Shown: positions 33,784 through 42,923, counted from the stretch's first letter. The stretch is 64,000 nt of DNA from Streptomyces netropsis (GCF_014203545.1 NZ_JACHJG010000017.1:62001-126000); one strand, 5' to 3'. A program made the numbers and translations. Notes: a model not told the origin generated them from the sequence alone.

Positions 33784-34023
33784 GTGCCCCAGGCGTACAA
33801 CGGCATGGCCGCATCGGACATCGAAGATGTCGTCTGGCAGAAGAGCCGGCATTCCAACTCCCAGGGCTCCTGCGTGGAGTTCGCCAAGCTGCCGGGCGGC
33901 GGGATCGCCATGCGGAACTCCCGCTTCCCTGACGGCCCCGCGCTCGTCTACACGCCGGCCGAGATCGAGGCCATGCTGCTGGGTGTCAAGGACGGTGAAT
34001 TCGACCACCTGGCACGCGACTGA
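33784..34023 (+). CDS. DUF397 protein (BldB/WhiJ-system small protein)
   Basis: Small protein of 79 residues: VVWQKSRHSNSQGSCVEFAKLPGGGIAMRNS is the DUF397 signature (WxKSxxS...CVE). GTG 33784 follows GGGAGAG. In streptomycetes these proteins partner with WhiJ-like XRE regulators and a kinase-like ATPase in development; such a pair lies next door. Confidence 0.92.
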   Translation: MPQAYNGMAASDIEDVVWQKSRHSNSQGSCVEFAKLPGGGIAMRNSRFPDGPALVYTPAEIEAMLLGVKDGEFDHLARD

Positions 34024-34065
34024 CGCCCCTCGTGTACGACCGGGCGTCACGCCCGGTCGCACGCG

Positions 34066-34554
34066 TCAGTCGCGTGGCAGGCGGAACAGCGCCCACACGA
34101 CCTTGCCGTGCAGGGCGCCGGCCAATGGGTGCCAGCCCCAGCCGTCGCTGAAGGACTCCACCAGGAACAGACCCCGGCCGCGCTCGTCGGCGGCCTCGGC
34201 CTGGCTCGCGACCGGGCTCTCCTCGCTCGGATCGCGCACGGCGCACACCAGCCGCGATGTCCAGCGCATCAGATGCAGCCGCACCGGCGGTTCGTAGCCC
34301 CCGTGGCCACGGTCGTCCGGCAGGGCGTAGCGCATGGAGTTGGTCACCAACTCCGAGACGACCAGGGCGACATCGTCGAACAGTCCGTGCAGGCCCCACT
34401 GGTGCAGCGTGGTCCCGGTGAACTTCCGGGCCGTCCTGACCGCTTCGAACCGTGGTGGCAGGGCACAGGACGCCGAATTCGAGACGGCGGATGAGTCGAT
34501 CGCGGGCAGCCCTCGCCACAGGGGAGAGAGCACAGTCGATCCTTCGGTACCCAT
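34066..34554 (-). CDS. ATP-binding protein, anti-sigma-factor-like GHKL ATPase
   Basis: Protein of 162 residues with the HATPase_c_2 (SpoIIAB/RsbW-like) fold: DVALVVSELVTNSMRYA is the N box, VCAVRDPSEE the G1 box and ERGRGLFLVESFSDGWGW the G2 region. ATG 34554 has AGGAG 8 bases upstream. Between DUF397 and the XRE gene, it completes the WhiJ/AbaA-like trio. It may regulate a sigma factor or a DUF397 partner. Confidence 0.88.
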   Translation of the reverse strand: MGTEGSTVLSPLWRGLPAIDSSAVSNSASCALPPRFEAVRTARKFTGTTLHQWGLHGLFDDVALVVSELVTNSMRYALPDDRGHGGYEPPVRLHLMRWTSRLVCAVRDPSEESPVASQAEAADERGRGLFLVESFSDGWGWHPLAGALHGKVVWALFRLPRD

Positions 34555-34864
34555 CCGAGGCACTCCTGGCAATCGTGGACGTGACGTGCACGTGTGCGAG
34601 GCCCATCGTTCCCAATGCGCACGGCGGATGCAAGGGCAGATGCACGTGCACGCGGGGGTTTTGGGGGCGCACAGGGGGTTTGGTGCCCAATTTTCCTGCG
34701 CCCTCCCGGCTATGTGTACCGGCCGACTCCGGTACGAGTCCGGTCTCGGTAACCGGATAGACACTCAACGAAGCCTGAAGGTGGCAGACTTCGGCGCCGG
34801 GGGAACGGGGGTCGCCCTCAGAAGGGTGCGGAAACGTCAGGCCGGGACAGGAAGGGTCGCAGAG
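34555..34864. other. Divergent intergenic region ATPase / XRE
   Basis: 310 bp with the promoters of both genes. It holds two TGCACGTG sites (34584-34597 and 34640-34654), G-rich runs at about 34653-34680 and a CCGGT-rich segment near 34715-34750. No gene seen. Confidence 0.6.
34584..34654. promoter_or_regulatory. TGCACGTG motifs, sites 2 and 3
   Basis: ACGTGCACGTGTGC (34584-34597) and ATGCACGTGCACGCG (34640-34654) share the palindromic core with site 1 at 33671. Their centres are 56 bp apart, about five helical turns. Candidate operators for the XRE protein. Confidence 0.5.
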
Positions 34865-35728
34865 ATGGCCACGAGCGAGTCGAGCGGTTCCGTGGTGCGC
34901 CGCATACTCCTGGGCTCACAGCTCAGGAGGCTGCGCGAGTCGCGTGGCATCACGCGCGAGGCAGCCGGGTACTCGATCCGTGCGTCCGAGTCGAAGATCA
35001 GCCGGATGGAGTTGGGCCGGGTGAGCTTCAAGGCGCGTGACGTGGAGGATCTCCTCACGCTCTACGGGGTCACGGACGACGCGGAGCGCGAGGCCCTGCT
35101 GGGCCTCGCCCGCGAGGCCAACGTCGCCGGGTGGTGGCACAGCTACGGCGATGTGCTCCCCGGCTGGTTCCAGACGTACGTCGGGCTGGAGGGAGCCGCC
35201 TCGTACATAGGGATCTACGAGGTGCAGTTCGTGCACGGCCTGCTCCAGACCGAGGGCTACGCCCACGCCGTCGTCGTGCGCGGCCAGCCCGAGGCCCACG
35301 AGGCCGAGGTCGAGCGCCGCGTCTCGCTGCGCATGGAGCGCCAGAAGCTCCTCTTCTCCGAGCGCGCACCCGTCTTCCACGCCGTGCTGGACGAGGCCGC
35401 GCTGCACCGCCCGTACGGCGGCCCGGAGGTCATGCGCGAGCAGCTCCAGCACCTCGTCGACATATCCGAGCAGGCCAACGTCACGCTCCAGGTGATGCCC
35501 TTCGCGCACGGCGGGCACGCGGGGGAGAGCGGCGCCTTCACCATGCTGCGCTTCCCCGAGTCTGACCTGTCGGACGTGGTGTACCTGGAGCAGCTCACCA
35601 GTGCGCTCTATGTCGACAAGGCCGAGGAAGTGGCGCAGTACGCGCGGGTGATGGAGCGGCTGCACGACGACAGCCTCTCCCCCTCCCACAGCAGGGACCT
35701 GTTGAGGCGGCTCCTTCAACTCTTCTGA
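34865..35728 (+). CDS. XRE-family regulator with DUF5753 domain (WhiJ-like)
   Basis: DNA-binding protein of 287 residues. The helix-turn-helix is at about residues 18-75 (QLRRLRESRGITREAAGYSI, ESKISRMELG); the rest is DUF5753 (IYEVQFVHGLLQTEGYA, ERQKLLF, QVMPFAHGGHAGESGAF). These regulators control development with DUF397 proteins. GGAAGGG lies upstream of ATG 34865. A gene for aldehyde dehydrogenase follows in the same direction after 83 bp. Confidence 0.9.
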   Translation: MATSESSGSVVRRILLGSQLRRLRESRGITREAAGYSIRASESKISRMELGRVSFKARDVEDLLTLYGVTDDAEREALLGLAREANVAGWWHSYGDVLPGWFQTYVGLEGAASYIGIYEVQFVHGLLQTEGYAHAVVVRGQPEAHEAEVERRVSLRMERQKLLFSERAPVFHAVLDEAALHRPYGGPEVMREQLQHLVDISEQANVTLQVMPFAHGGHAGESGAFTMLRFPESDLSDVVYLEQLTSALYVDKAEEVAQYARVMERLHDDSLSPSHSRDLLRRLLQLF

Positions 35729-35811
35729 CACATCAGTACGATGACGTTCCATCAGGAGTCCGCACCTCGAACGGGCGTCACGGGCGCCCCGGTCCGCAGA
35801 CAGGATGGCGC

Positions 35812-37269
35812 ATGTCCTACTTCGACGAGTTGGCGTTCCAGTACATCGACGGCGAATGGCGGGCCGGCAGTGGCTCCTGGGACATCGTCGACTTCAATCC
35901 GTACGACGGCGAGAAGCTCGCCTCCATCGCCGTCGCCAGCGTGGCCGAGATCGACCAGGCGTACCGTGCCGCCGAGCGCGCCCAGCCCGCCTGGGCGGCC
36001 ACCAACCCGTACACCCGCCGGCTCGTCTTCGAGCGGGCGCTGCGGATCATCGACGAGCGCGAGGAGGCGCTGACCGAGGCGATCACGGCCGAGGTCGGCG
36101 GCACGGCCGTCAAGGTGGCCTTCGAGCTGCGGCTGGTCCGGGAGTTCCTGCGCGAGTCGCTGCACCTCGCGCTGCTGCCCGAGGGGCGCGTCCTGCCCTC
36201 CCCGGACGACACCAAGGAGAACCGCCTCTACCGGGTGCCGGTCGGCGTGATCGGGGTGATCAGCCCGTTCAACTTCCCCTTCTTACTGTCGATCAAGTCC
36301 GTCGCCCCGGCGCTCGCGCTCGGCAACGCCGTCGTCCTCAAGCCGCACCAGAACACCCCCATATGCGGCGGCGGCCTGGTCGCCAAGGTCTTCGAGGAGG
36401 CCGGGCTGCCGCCCGGTCTGCTCAACGTCGTCGTCACCGACATCGCCGAGATCGGTGACGCGCTCATCGAGCACCCCGTGCCGAAGGTCATCTCCTTCAC
36501 CGGCTCCGACCGGGTCGGCCGCCACGTCGCCACCGTCGCGGCCTCGCACTTCAAGCGCACGATCCTCGAACTGGGCGGCAACAGCGCCCTGATCGTCCTC
36601 GACGACGCCGACCTGGACTACGCCGTCGACGCCGCCGTCTTCAGCCGCTTCATCCACCAGGGGCAGGTCTGCATGGCCGCCAACCGGGTGCTGGTGGACC
36701 GGTCGGTCGAGGCCGAGTTCACCGAGAAGTTCGTCGCCAAGGTCAGGACCCTCAAGGTCGGCGACCCCGCCGACCCGGCCACCCACATCGGCCCGCTCAT
36801 CAACGCCGGCCAGGCCGAGGGCATCACCACCCTCGTGGAGCAGACCATCGCGGACGGGGCCACCGCCCTGCTGCACGGCGAGTCCGACGGCACGCTCGTC
36901 GGCCCGTCGGTGCTGACCGGTCTCGCGGCGGACTCCCCGGTCCTGGGGCAGGAGATCTTCGGCCCGGTCGTGCTGATCATCCCGTTCGACGGCGAGGAGG
37001 AGGCGGTGCGGATCGCCAACGACACCCCGTACGGGCTGAGCGGCGCCGTCCACACGGGCGACATCGAGCGGGGTGTGCGGGTGGCCAAGCGCATCGACAG
37101 CGGCATGATCCACGTCAACGACAGCACGGTCCACGACGAGCCGATCGTGCCCTTCGGCGGCGAGAAGCACTCGGGCGTGGGACGGCTGAACGGCGAGGCC
37201 GTGGTCGACGCCTTCACCACCACCAAGTGGATCTCGGTCCAGCACGGGCGCAGCAGATTCCCGTTCTGA
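35812..37269 (+). CDS. Aldehyde dehydrogenase, benzaldehyde/aryl type, with TTA codon
   Basis: NAD(P)-dependent aldehyde dehydrogenase of 485 residues. Motifs: VIGVISPFNFPF (cofactor side), FTGSDRVGRHV, catalytic Glu in LELGGNSA and catalytic Cys in GQVCMAANR. The closest resemblance is to benzaldehyde/vanillin dehydrogenases. Codon 158 is TTA (36283-36285), in the conserved NFPFLL segment, making it bldA dependent. ATG 35812. Oxidation of aryl aldehydes is inferred from family. Confidence 0.88.
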   Translation: MSYFDELAFQYIDGEWRAGSGSWDIVDFNPYDGEKLASIAVASVAEIDQAYRAAERAQPAWAATNPYTRRLVFERALRIIDEREEALTEAITAEVGGTAVKVAFELRLVREFLRESLHLALLPEGRVLPSPDDTKENRLYRVPVGVIGVISPFNFPFLLSIKSVAPALALGNAVVLKPHQNTPICGGGLVAKVFEEAGLPPGLLNVVVTDIAEIGDALIEHPVPKVISFTGSDRVGRHVATVAASHFKRTILELGGNSALIVLDDADLDYAVDAAVFSRFIHQGQVCMAANRVLVDRSVEAEFTEKFVAKVRTLKVGDPADPATHIGPLINAGQAEGITTLVEQTIADGATALLHGESDGTLVGPSVLTGLAADSPVLGQEIFGPVVLIIPFDGEEEAVRIANDTPYGLSGAVHTGDIERGVRVAKRIDSGMIHVNDSTVHDEPIVPFGGEKHSGVGRLNGEAVVDAFTTTKWISVQHGRSRFPF

Positions 37270-37397
37270 TCCGTGCGCCCGTCCGACCCGGTTTCCGGAC
37301 TCGTGCGGGTTGAGGACAGAAGTTGACCGCATGGGGTCCTACTTTTGAGGCATCGCGAGAGAGCGGCGCGAGACGACGGCCCGAAAGGCAGGACCCC

Positions 37398-37949
37398 ATG
37401 GTTACGCACGTGATCGAGAAGAACCCCTCCGACGAGCGCGGCACCCTGCTGGCGTTCGTGGAGGCCCAGCGCGGCGGTCTGCGCCGGGCGCTCCTCGGGC
37501 TGAGCGAGGAGCAGGCGGCGGCCACGCCCAGCGCGAGCGAGCTGTCGCTGGGCGGCCTGCTGAAGCACGTCGCCGAGACCGAGCACAACTGGGTGCGGAT
37601 GGCACAGCAGTTGCCGCCCGAGATCGAGCGGACCATGGCGACCTGGTCGGACAGCTTCCGGCTGACCGAGAGCGAGAGCGTCGCGGGGACGCTCGCCTAC
37701 TGGGACAGGGTCGCCGAGGAGACCGAGCGGTTCATCCGTTCCGTCGACAGCCTGGAGCAGACCTTCCCGCTGCCGGAGGCCCCCTGGTACCCGCCGACCT
37801 CGCAGGTGTCGCTGCGCTGGCTGCTGCTCCACCTGGTGGAGGAGATCGGCCGGCACGCGGGCCACGCGGACGTCATCCGCGAGTCCCTCGACGGCAAGAC
37901 CGCCTTCGAGCTGGTGGCCGAGGCGCAGGGGGCGCCCGGCCAGGGCTGA
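37398..37949 (+). CDS. DinB-family protein (DUF664, mycothiol-dependent type)
   Basis: Protein of 183 residues with the four-helix DinB fold. GGLLKHVAETEHNW and LHLVEEIGRHAGHADVIRE supply the three metal-binding His positions of DUF664. Such proteins include mycothiol-dependent isomerases and S-transferases in actinobacteria, which make mycothiol. ATG 37398 follows GGCAGGA. Substrate unknown. Confidence 0.85.
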   Translation: MVTHVIEKNPSDERGTLLAFVEAQRGGLRRALLGLSEEQAAATPSASELSLGGLLKHVAETEHNWVRMAQQLPPEIERTMATWSDSFRLTESESVAGTLAYWDRVAEETERFIRSVDSLEQTFPLPEAPWYPPTSQVSLRWLLLHLVEEIGRHAGHADVIRESLDGKTAFELVAEAQGAPGQG

Positions 37950-38042
37950 GCCGGGCGGGGGACCCGTTCCGCCTAGTCTGGGCGTCAGGGCCGCGCAGGT
38001 GTGCCGCGGAGCAGGCGTGAACAGGTGGAATGAGGAAAGACG

Positions 38043-38639
38043 ATGTCGGCGATCCGGCTGTTGGTGCTGGGGGCGGTGCGGCAGCACGGGCGCGCCCACG
38101 GCTATCAGGTGCGCAACGACCTGGAGTTCTGGGGCGCGCACGAGTGGTCCAGCGCCAAGCCCGGATCGATCTACCACGCGCTCAAGCAGATGGCCAAGCA
38201 AGGGCTGTTGATCGCGCACGACATCGCCCCGAGCGAGGCCGGCGGCCCCCCGCGGACGGAGTACGAGCTGACGGGGAAGGGCGAGGAGGAGTACTTCACG
38301 CTCCTGCGCGAGGCCCTCTCCTCCTACGACCAGAAGGTGGACGTCCTCAGCGCGGGAGTCGGATTCATCGTCGACCTGCCGCGCGCCGAGGCCATCGCGC
38401 TGTTGAAGCGGCGGGTGGAGTCGCTGGAGGCGTGGCGGTCCGAGATCGGCAGGCACTGGACCCCGGGCGAGGGCCAGGACTGGGGCCACATCGGCGAGAT
38501 CATGGGCATGTGGGTGCACACCGCGGAGAGCGGGGCGCAGTGGACCCGCGGACTGATCGAACGCCTGGAGGGCGGGGCCTACGTCATGGCGGACGAGGGC
38601 GATCAGTGGAAGGGCATCGTCACCAGGGGGGAGCAGTGA
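38043..38639 (+). CDS. PadR-family transcriptional regulator
   Basis: Regulator of 198 residues. The winged helix at residues 1-90 (RLLVLGAVRQHGRAHGYQV, KPGSIYHALKQMAKQGLL, YELTGKGEEEYF) is of the PadR type, and the C-terminal helices form the dimer arm. Two near-identical palindromes occur between this gene and the ABC exporter genes downstream, pointing to control of that exporter. ATG 38043. Confidence 0.92.
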   Translation: MSAIRLLVLGAVRQHGRAHGYQVRNDLEFWGAHEWSSAKPGSIYHALKQMAKQGLLIAHDIAPSEAGGPPRTEYELTGKGEEEYFTLLREALSSYDQKVDVLSAGVGFIVDLPRAEAIALLKRRVESLEAWRSEIGRHWTPGEGQDWGHIGEIMGMWVHTAESGAQWTRGLIERLEGGAYVMADEGDQWKGIVTRGEQ

Positions 38640-38720
38640 CCCGGCGGCCGGGAGCGCGCTGAGCGCCGACGGGGCCCCGGGCCCCACCGACAGAACGGCG
38701 GACCCACCGACAGGACTCAT

Positions 38721-38736
38721 TAATCAAGTTTGACTA
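38721..38736. promoter_or_regulatory. PadR operator candidate 1
   Basis: TAATCAA-GT-TTGACTA: 7-2-7 inverted repeat with one mismatch, 46 bp upstream of the second site, before the ABC ATPase gene. Confidence 0.7.
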
Positions 38737-38766
38737 GCTCGGGATCCAGGAGTAGCTTCGGGCGCG

Positions 38767-38782
38767 TAGTCAAGTTTGACTA
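38767..38782. promoter_or_regulatory. PadR operator candidate 2
   Basis: TAGTCAA-GT-TTGACTA is a perfect 7-2-7 palindrome ending 19 bp before the TTG start of the ABC ATPase. With the first site it gives two boxes about 46 bp apart centre to centre, overlapping the likely promoter. Confidence 0.75.
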
Positions 38783-38801
38783 CCGATCGGAGGAGAGCGC
38801 A

Positions 38802-39785
38802 TTGACTGACACCGATCACGCGATCGTTGTCGAAGGACTGCGGAAGACGTACGGGAGGAAGCACGCCCTCGACGGTCTGGACCTCACCGTCCCGCGCGGC
38901 ACCGTCCACGGGCTGCTCGGCCCCAACGGGGCCGGCAAGACCACGACCGTCCGTGTCCTCGCCACCCTGCTGCGACCCGACGCCGGCCGGGTCGAGGTGG
39001 CCGGACGCGACGTGGTGAGCCACCCCGACGAAGTCCGCCGGCGGATCGGGCTGCTCGGCCAGCACGCCGCCGTGGACGAGGAGTTGAGCGGCCGTCAGAA
39101 CCTCGACATGTTCGGCAGGCTCTACCACCTCGGTGCCCGCCGGGCCGCCGCCCGCGCCGAGGAGCTGCTGGAGCGGTTCGCCCTGGCCGACACCGGACGC
39201 AAGCCCGTCGGCCGCTACAGCGGCGGCATGCGCCGCCGCCTCGACCTCGCCGCCGCGCTGATCCTGGCGCCCGAGGTGCTCTTCCTCGACGAGCCCACCA
39301 CCGGCCTCGACCCGCGCGGCCGCACCGAGGTGTGGGAATCCGTGCGCTCCCTGGTCGACGGCGGCACCACCGTGCTGCTGACCACCCAATACCTGGAGGA
39401 GGCCGACCAGCTCGCCGACCGGATCTCCGTCGTCGACACCGGCAAGGTCATCGCGGCGGGCACCCCCGACGAGCTCAAGGCACGGCTCGGCGGCGACCGC
39501 ATCGACGTCGTCGTGCGCGACGCCGGCCGACTGGCCGCCGCCGCATCCGTCGTGGCCATGGCCGCCCGCGCGGCGGCCGTCACCACCGACCCCGACCGCC
39601 GACTGATCAGCGCACCGGTCACCGACCGGATGGGCGCCCTGACCGAGACCGTACGGGCGCTCGCGGCGGCCGGCATCGAGGCTGCGGACATCGCACTGCG
39701 CCGCCCGACGCTCGACGAGGTGTTCCTGCACGTCACGGGGGCGGCACCGGCCGGCGCCGAAGCGAAGGAAGGAGCGGCCGCATGA
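38802..39785 (+). CDS. ABC exporter ATPase (DrrA-like)
   Basis: Nucleotide-binding subunit of 327 residues of a drug-type ABC exporter. Walker A GPNGAGKTTT, signature SGGMRRRLDL, Walker B LFLDEPTTGLD, and the DrrA C-terminal domain (RRPTLDEVFLHVTG). TTG 38802 follows GGAGGAG. It overlaps the permease gene by 4 bp. PadR control suggests induction by its own substrate. Confidence 0.92.
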   Translation: MTDTDHAIVVEGLRKTYGRKHALDGLDLTVPRGTVHGLLGPNGAGKTTTVRVLATLLRPDAGRVEVAGRDVVSHPDEVRRRIGLLGQHAAVDEELSGRQNLDMFGRLYHLGARRAAARAEELLERFALADTGRKPVGRYSGGMRRRLDLAAALILAPEVLFLDEPTTGLDPRGRTEVWESVRSLVDGGTTVLLTTQYLEEADQLADRISVVDTGKVIAAGTPDELKARLGGDRIDVVVRDAGRLAAAASVVAMAARAAAVTTDPDRRLISAPVTDRMGALTETVRALAAAGIEAADIALRRPTLDEVFLHVTGAAPAGAEAKEGAAA

Positions 39786-40594
39786 CACACGTCCCCGCAC
39801 CGGCACACCCCTCGGCATGGGTCCTCGCCGATTCCTGGACCATGACCCGGCGCGGCCTCGCGCACTGGGCACGGCAGCCCGTCCAGGTGCTCGTCGGCCT
39901 CGCCTTCCCGGTCATGCTGCTGCTGATGTTCGCCTACTTCCTCGGCGGCGGCATGACCGTCCCGGGCGGCGGCGACTACAAGGAGTTCCTGGTCCCCGGC
40001 ATGCTCGCGCTGACCATGGCCTTCGGCCTGGAGGGCACGATGGTCGCCGTCACCCAGGACCTCAACAAGGGCGTCATCGACCGCTTCCGGTCCCTGCCGA
40101 TGGCTCCCTCCGCCGTACTCGTCGGCCGCAGCGCCTTGGACATGCTCCAGTCGGTGCTCAGCCTGCTCGCGATGATCGGCGTCGGGCTGCTGATGGGCTG
40201 GCGCTGGCACGACGGCCTCGGCAACGCCCTCCAGGCGATGGGGCTGCTGCTCCTGCTGCGGTCCGCGATGCTGTGGCTCGGCATCTACCTGGGGATGGTG
40301 GCGGGCAAGCCCGAACTCGTCCAGGCCGTGCAGATCCTCATCTGGCCGGTCGGCTTCCTCTCCAACGTCTTCGCGTCCGCCGAGACCATGCCCGGCTGGC
40401 TCGGCGCCGTCGCCGAGTGGAACCCGATGTCGGCCACGGCGGCCGCCGTCCGGGAGCTCTTCGGCAGCCCCGGGGCGGACGGCGGCTCCTGGGCGGCCCA
40501 GCACGCCCTGTCGATGGCGGTGGCCTGGCCGCTGCTCCTGCTCGCGGTCTTCGTGCCGCTGGCCCTGCGGCGCTACCGGGGGCTGGGGCGGTGA
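39782..40594 (+). CDS. ABC-2 type permease (DrrB-like)
   Basis: Integral membrane partner of 270 residues with about six hydrophobic helices. GRSALDMLQS and the loop PMSATAAAVRELFG are DrrB-like. ATG 39782 overlaps the ATPase stop. Together they form a two-gene exporter; the substrate is not known. Confidence 0.9.
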   Translation: MTHVPAPAHPSAWVLADSWTMTRRGLAHWARQPVQVLVGLAFPVMLLLMFAYFLGGGMTVPGGGDYKEFLVPGMLALTMAFGLEGTMVAVTQDLNKGVIDRFRSLPMAPSAVLVGRSALDMLQSVLSLLAMIGVGLLMGWRWHDGLGNALQAMGLLLLLRSAMLWLGIYLGMVAGKPELVQAVQILIWPVGFLSNVFASAETMPGWLGAVAEWNPMSATAAAVRELFGSPGADGGSWAAQHALSMAVAWPLLLLAVFVPLALRRYRGLGR

Positions 40595-40718
40595 GCCGGG
40601 CCCGGCGGGCCGGGACGTCCGTACGCGCTCCGGCGGTCGCGTACGACCCGCCGGGCGGTGGCGGCCGGTGGTCCGGACGCCGTGGACCGGGGGAGGCCCG
40701 CCGGGCAGGCGGCTGCGC

Positions 40719-42140
40719 TCAGTGATGGAAGGCGGTGGCGACGGCCTGCGGCCGGTCCAGCGGTCCCGGCTGTCGCCGCAGCTCCGGCAGAAGGGTGCCC
40801 AGGTCGTCGAGGAACAGCTCGGCGAGGTCGAGCGAGAAGCCGTTGCGGCAGACGACACGCAGCACCGACAGGTCCTCCCGGTTCGCGGGGAAGGTGTAGG
40901 CGGGCACCAGCCAGCCGCGCTCCCGCAGCCGCCGCGACACGTCGAACACGTCGTAGCTCGTGATGTCGTCGGCCGTCGTGAACGCGAAGACGGGCAGCTC
41001 GTCGCCGCGCGTCAGCAGCCGGAAGTCGCCGAGTGCCTCGATCCGGTCGGCCAGCGTGCGGGCCACGTCACGGGTGTTCTGCTGCACCGCCCGGTAGCCC
41101 TCCCGGCCCAGCCGCAGGAAGGTGTAGTACTGCGCGGCGACCTGCGCGCCCGGCCGGGAGAAGTTCAGCGCGAAGGTCGGCATGTCCCCGCCCAGGTAAT
41201 TGACGCGGAACACCAGCTCCTCGGGCAGCGCGGCGGCGTCCCGCCACAGCGCCCAGCCCACGCCCGGGTAGACCAGCCCGTACTTGTGCCCGGAGGTGTT
41301 GACCGACGCGACGCGCGGCAGCCGGAAGTCCCACACCAGCTCCTCGTCGAGGAACGGCGCGACCATCGCGCCCGACGCGCCGTCCACATGGACCGGGACG
41401 TCCAGGCCCGTGCGCTCCTGGAGGTCGTCCAGCGCCGCGCAGATGTCGGCCACCGGCTCGTAGGACCCGTCGAAGGTCGAGCCGAGCACGGCGACGACCC
41501 CGATGGTGTTCTCGTCGCAGAGCGCCGCGGCCCCGGCGGGGTCGAGGTGGAAGCGGTCGCCCTCCATGGGCAGCAGCCGGGCCTCGACCTCCCAGAAGTT
41601 GCAGAACTTCTCCCAGCAGACCTGGACGTTCGCGCCCATGACGAGATTGGGCCGGGCGCCGGCCGACGGATAGCGGTCCGCGTTCGCGAGTGCCCAGCGC
41701 CGCTTGAAGGCCATCCCGGCGAGCATGCACGCCTCGCTCGACCCGGTGGTCGAGCAGCCCACGGCCGAGGCCGGGTCGGGCGCGTGCCAGAGGTCGGCGA
41801 GCATCCGCACACAGCGCTTCTCCAGCTCCGCGGTGCGCGGGTACTCGTCCTTGTCGATCATGTTCTTGTCCCGGCAGTCGGCCATCAGCACGCCGGCCTG
41901 GGGCTCCATCCAGGTGGTGACGAAGGTCGCGAGGTTGAGCCGGGAGTTGCCGTCCAGCATCAGCTCGTCGTGGACGAACTGATAGGCGGCGTGCGGGGCC
42001 ATCGGCCCGTCGGGCAGGGCGTGGCGCGGTGGCTCCGACGCCATGCCGCCGAGCGGGTCGGCCTCGCCGTAGAAGGGGTTGACGGAGAAGCCCCGCTCGG
42101 AGGCGCCCGTCCGGTCGTCCGTGCCCTTGTGCAGTGCCAT
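40719..42140 (-). CDS. gad: Glutamate decarboxylase
   Basis: PLP enzyme of 473 residues converting glutamate to GABA and CO2, consuming a proton. VHVDGASGAMVAPF and the PLP-lysine motif NTSGHKYGLVYPG identify group II decarboxylases of the GAD type; MGANVQVCWEKFCNFWEVE is a GAD-specific stretch. There is no neighbouring antiporter, so its role may be GABA supply rather than acid resistance. Confidence 0.95.
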   Translation of the reverse strand: MALHKGTDDRTGASERGFSVNPFYGEADPLGGMASEPPRHALPDGPMAPHAAYQFVHDELMLDGNSRLNLATFVTTWMEPQAGVLMADCRDKNMIDKDEYPRTAELEKRCVRMLADLWHAPDPASAVGCSTTGSSEACMLAGMAFKRRWALANADRYPSAGARPNLVMGANVQVCWEKFCNFWEVEARLLPMEGDRFHLDPAGAAALCDENTIGVVAVLGSTFDGSYEPVADICAALDDLQERTGLDVPVHVDGASGAMVAPFLDEELVWDFRLPRVASVNTSGHKYGLVYPGVGWALWRDAAALPEELVFRVNYLGGDMPTFALNFSRPGAQVAAQYYTFLRLGREGYRAVQQNTRDVARTLADRIEALGDFRLLTRGDELPVFAFTTADDITSYDVFDVSRRLRERGWLVPAYTFPANREDLSVLRVVCRNGFSLDLAELFLDDLGTLLPELRRQPGPLDRPQAVATAFHH

Positions 42141-42262
42141 GATCCGCGCGTACCCCTCAGCCCGACCGGCATGTACCTTTCGCTATCGCGACAATACGGG
42201 TCAAAGTGGGGCTCGGTATGGGTGTAGGGCGGTTCGTGTGACGGTGGCCGGGGCCAGTGAAC

Positions 42263-42309
42263 GGGGCTCTGCCCCGGACCCCGGTCCTCAATCGCCGGAC
42301 GGGCTTGAA
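42263..42309. repeat. Dispersed intergenic repeat, half copy C
   Basis: Only one arm (42285-42305) is present. The adjoining GGGGCTCTGCCCCGGACC module is the reverse complement of a flank of copy D, so this is a flipped partial element between the gad and ybjQ genes. Confidence 0.75.
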
Positions 42310-42347
42310 ACGCGGCCAGGCTTGAAGCGCGGACGGACCCCGAACGG

Positions 42348-42710
42348 CTAAAGCGGTGAGATCACCACTGCCGTGCCGTACGCGCAGACCTCCGTGCCCA
42401 CGTCCGCCGCCTCCGTCACGTCGAAGCGGAACATCAGCACCGCGTTGGCGCCGCGGGCCCTGGCCTGCTCGACCAGGCGCTCCATCGCCTGGTTGCGGGT
42501 CTCGACCAGGGTCTTGGTCAGGCCCTTGAGCTCGCCGCCGATCAGGGACTTCAGGCCCGCGCCGATCTGGCTGCCGACGTGCCGGGAGCGGACCGTGAGG
42601 CCGAAGACCTCGCCGATGACCTTGTCGACCCGGTAGCCGGGCACGTCGTTCGTCGTGACCACCAGCACATCGGACTGGCTCTGCCCGCCGCCGAAATCCT
42701 CGATGCCCAT
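42348..42710 (-). CDS. YbjQ/UPF0145 heavy-metal-binding-domain protein
   Basis: Protein of 120 residues: VVTTNDVPGYRVDKVIGEVFG, LKGLTKTLVETRNQAMERLVEQARARGANAV and the terminal VCAYGTAV are typical of UPF0145. ATG 42710 has GGAGG 8 bases upstream. Function unknown; family members form pentamers and were proposed to bind metal. Confidence 0.9.
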   Translation of the reverse strand: MGIEDFGGGQSQSDVLVVTTNDVPGYRVDKVIGEVFGLTVRSRHVGSQIGAGLKSLIGGELKGLTKTLVETRNQAMERLVEQARARGANAVLMFRFDVTEAADVGTEVCAYGTAVVISPL

Positions 42711-42923
42711 CGCGTGCACCTCCGTGTTGTGCAGTTTTGCCGGTTGTCGACCGAGACGCACGCCGGGCCCGGAACGTTGCGCCGACCGGGTGTACCGCCC
42801 CGGCAACCCTCTGGAACCAGGAGCCGGGCGGTCGCGTTGATAACTTGGGGCCGCACACACGCCTCCCCCCGCCTGTGCCCGGGCCTCGCACGAGCCTGCG
42901 CCTCGACCCAGGAGCCTGTCCCC

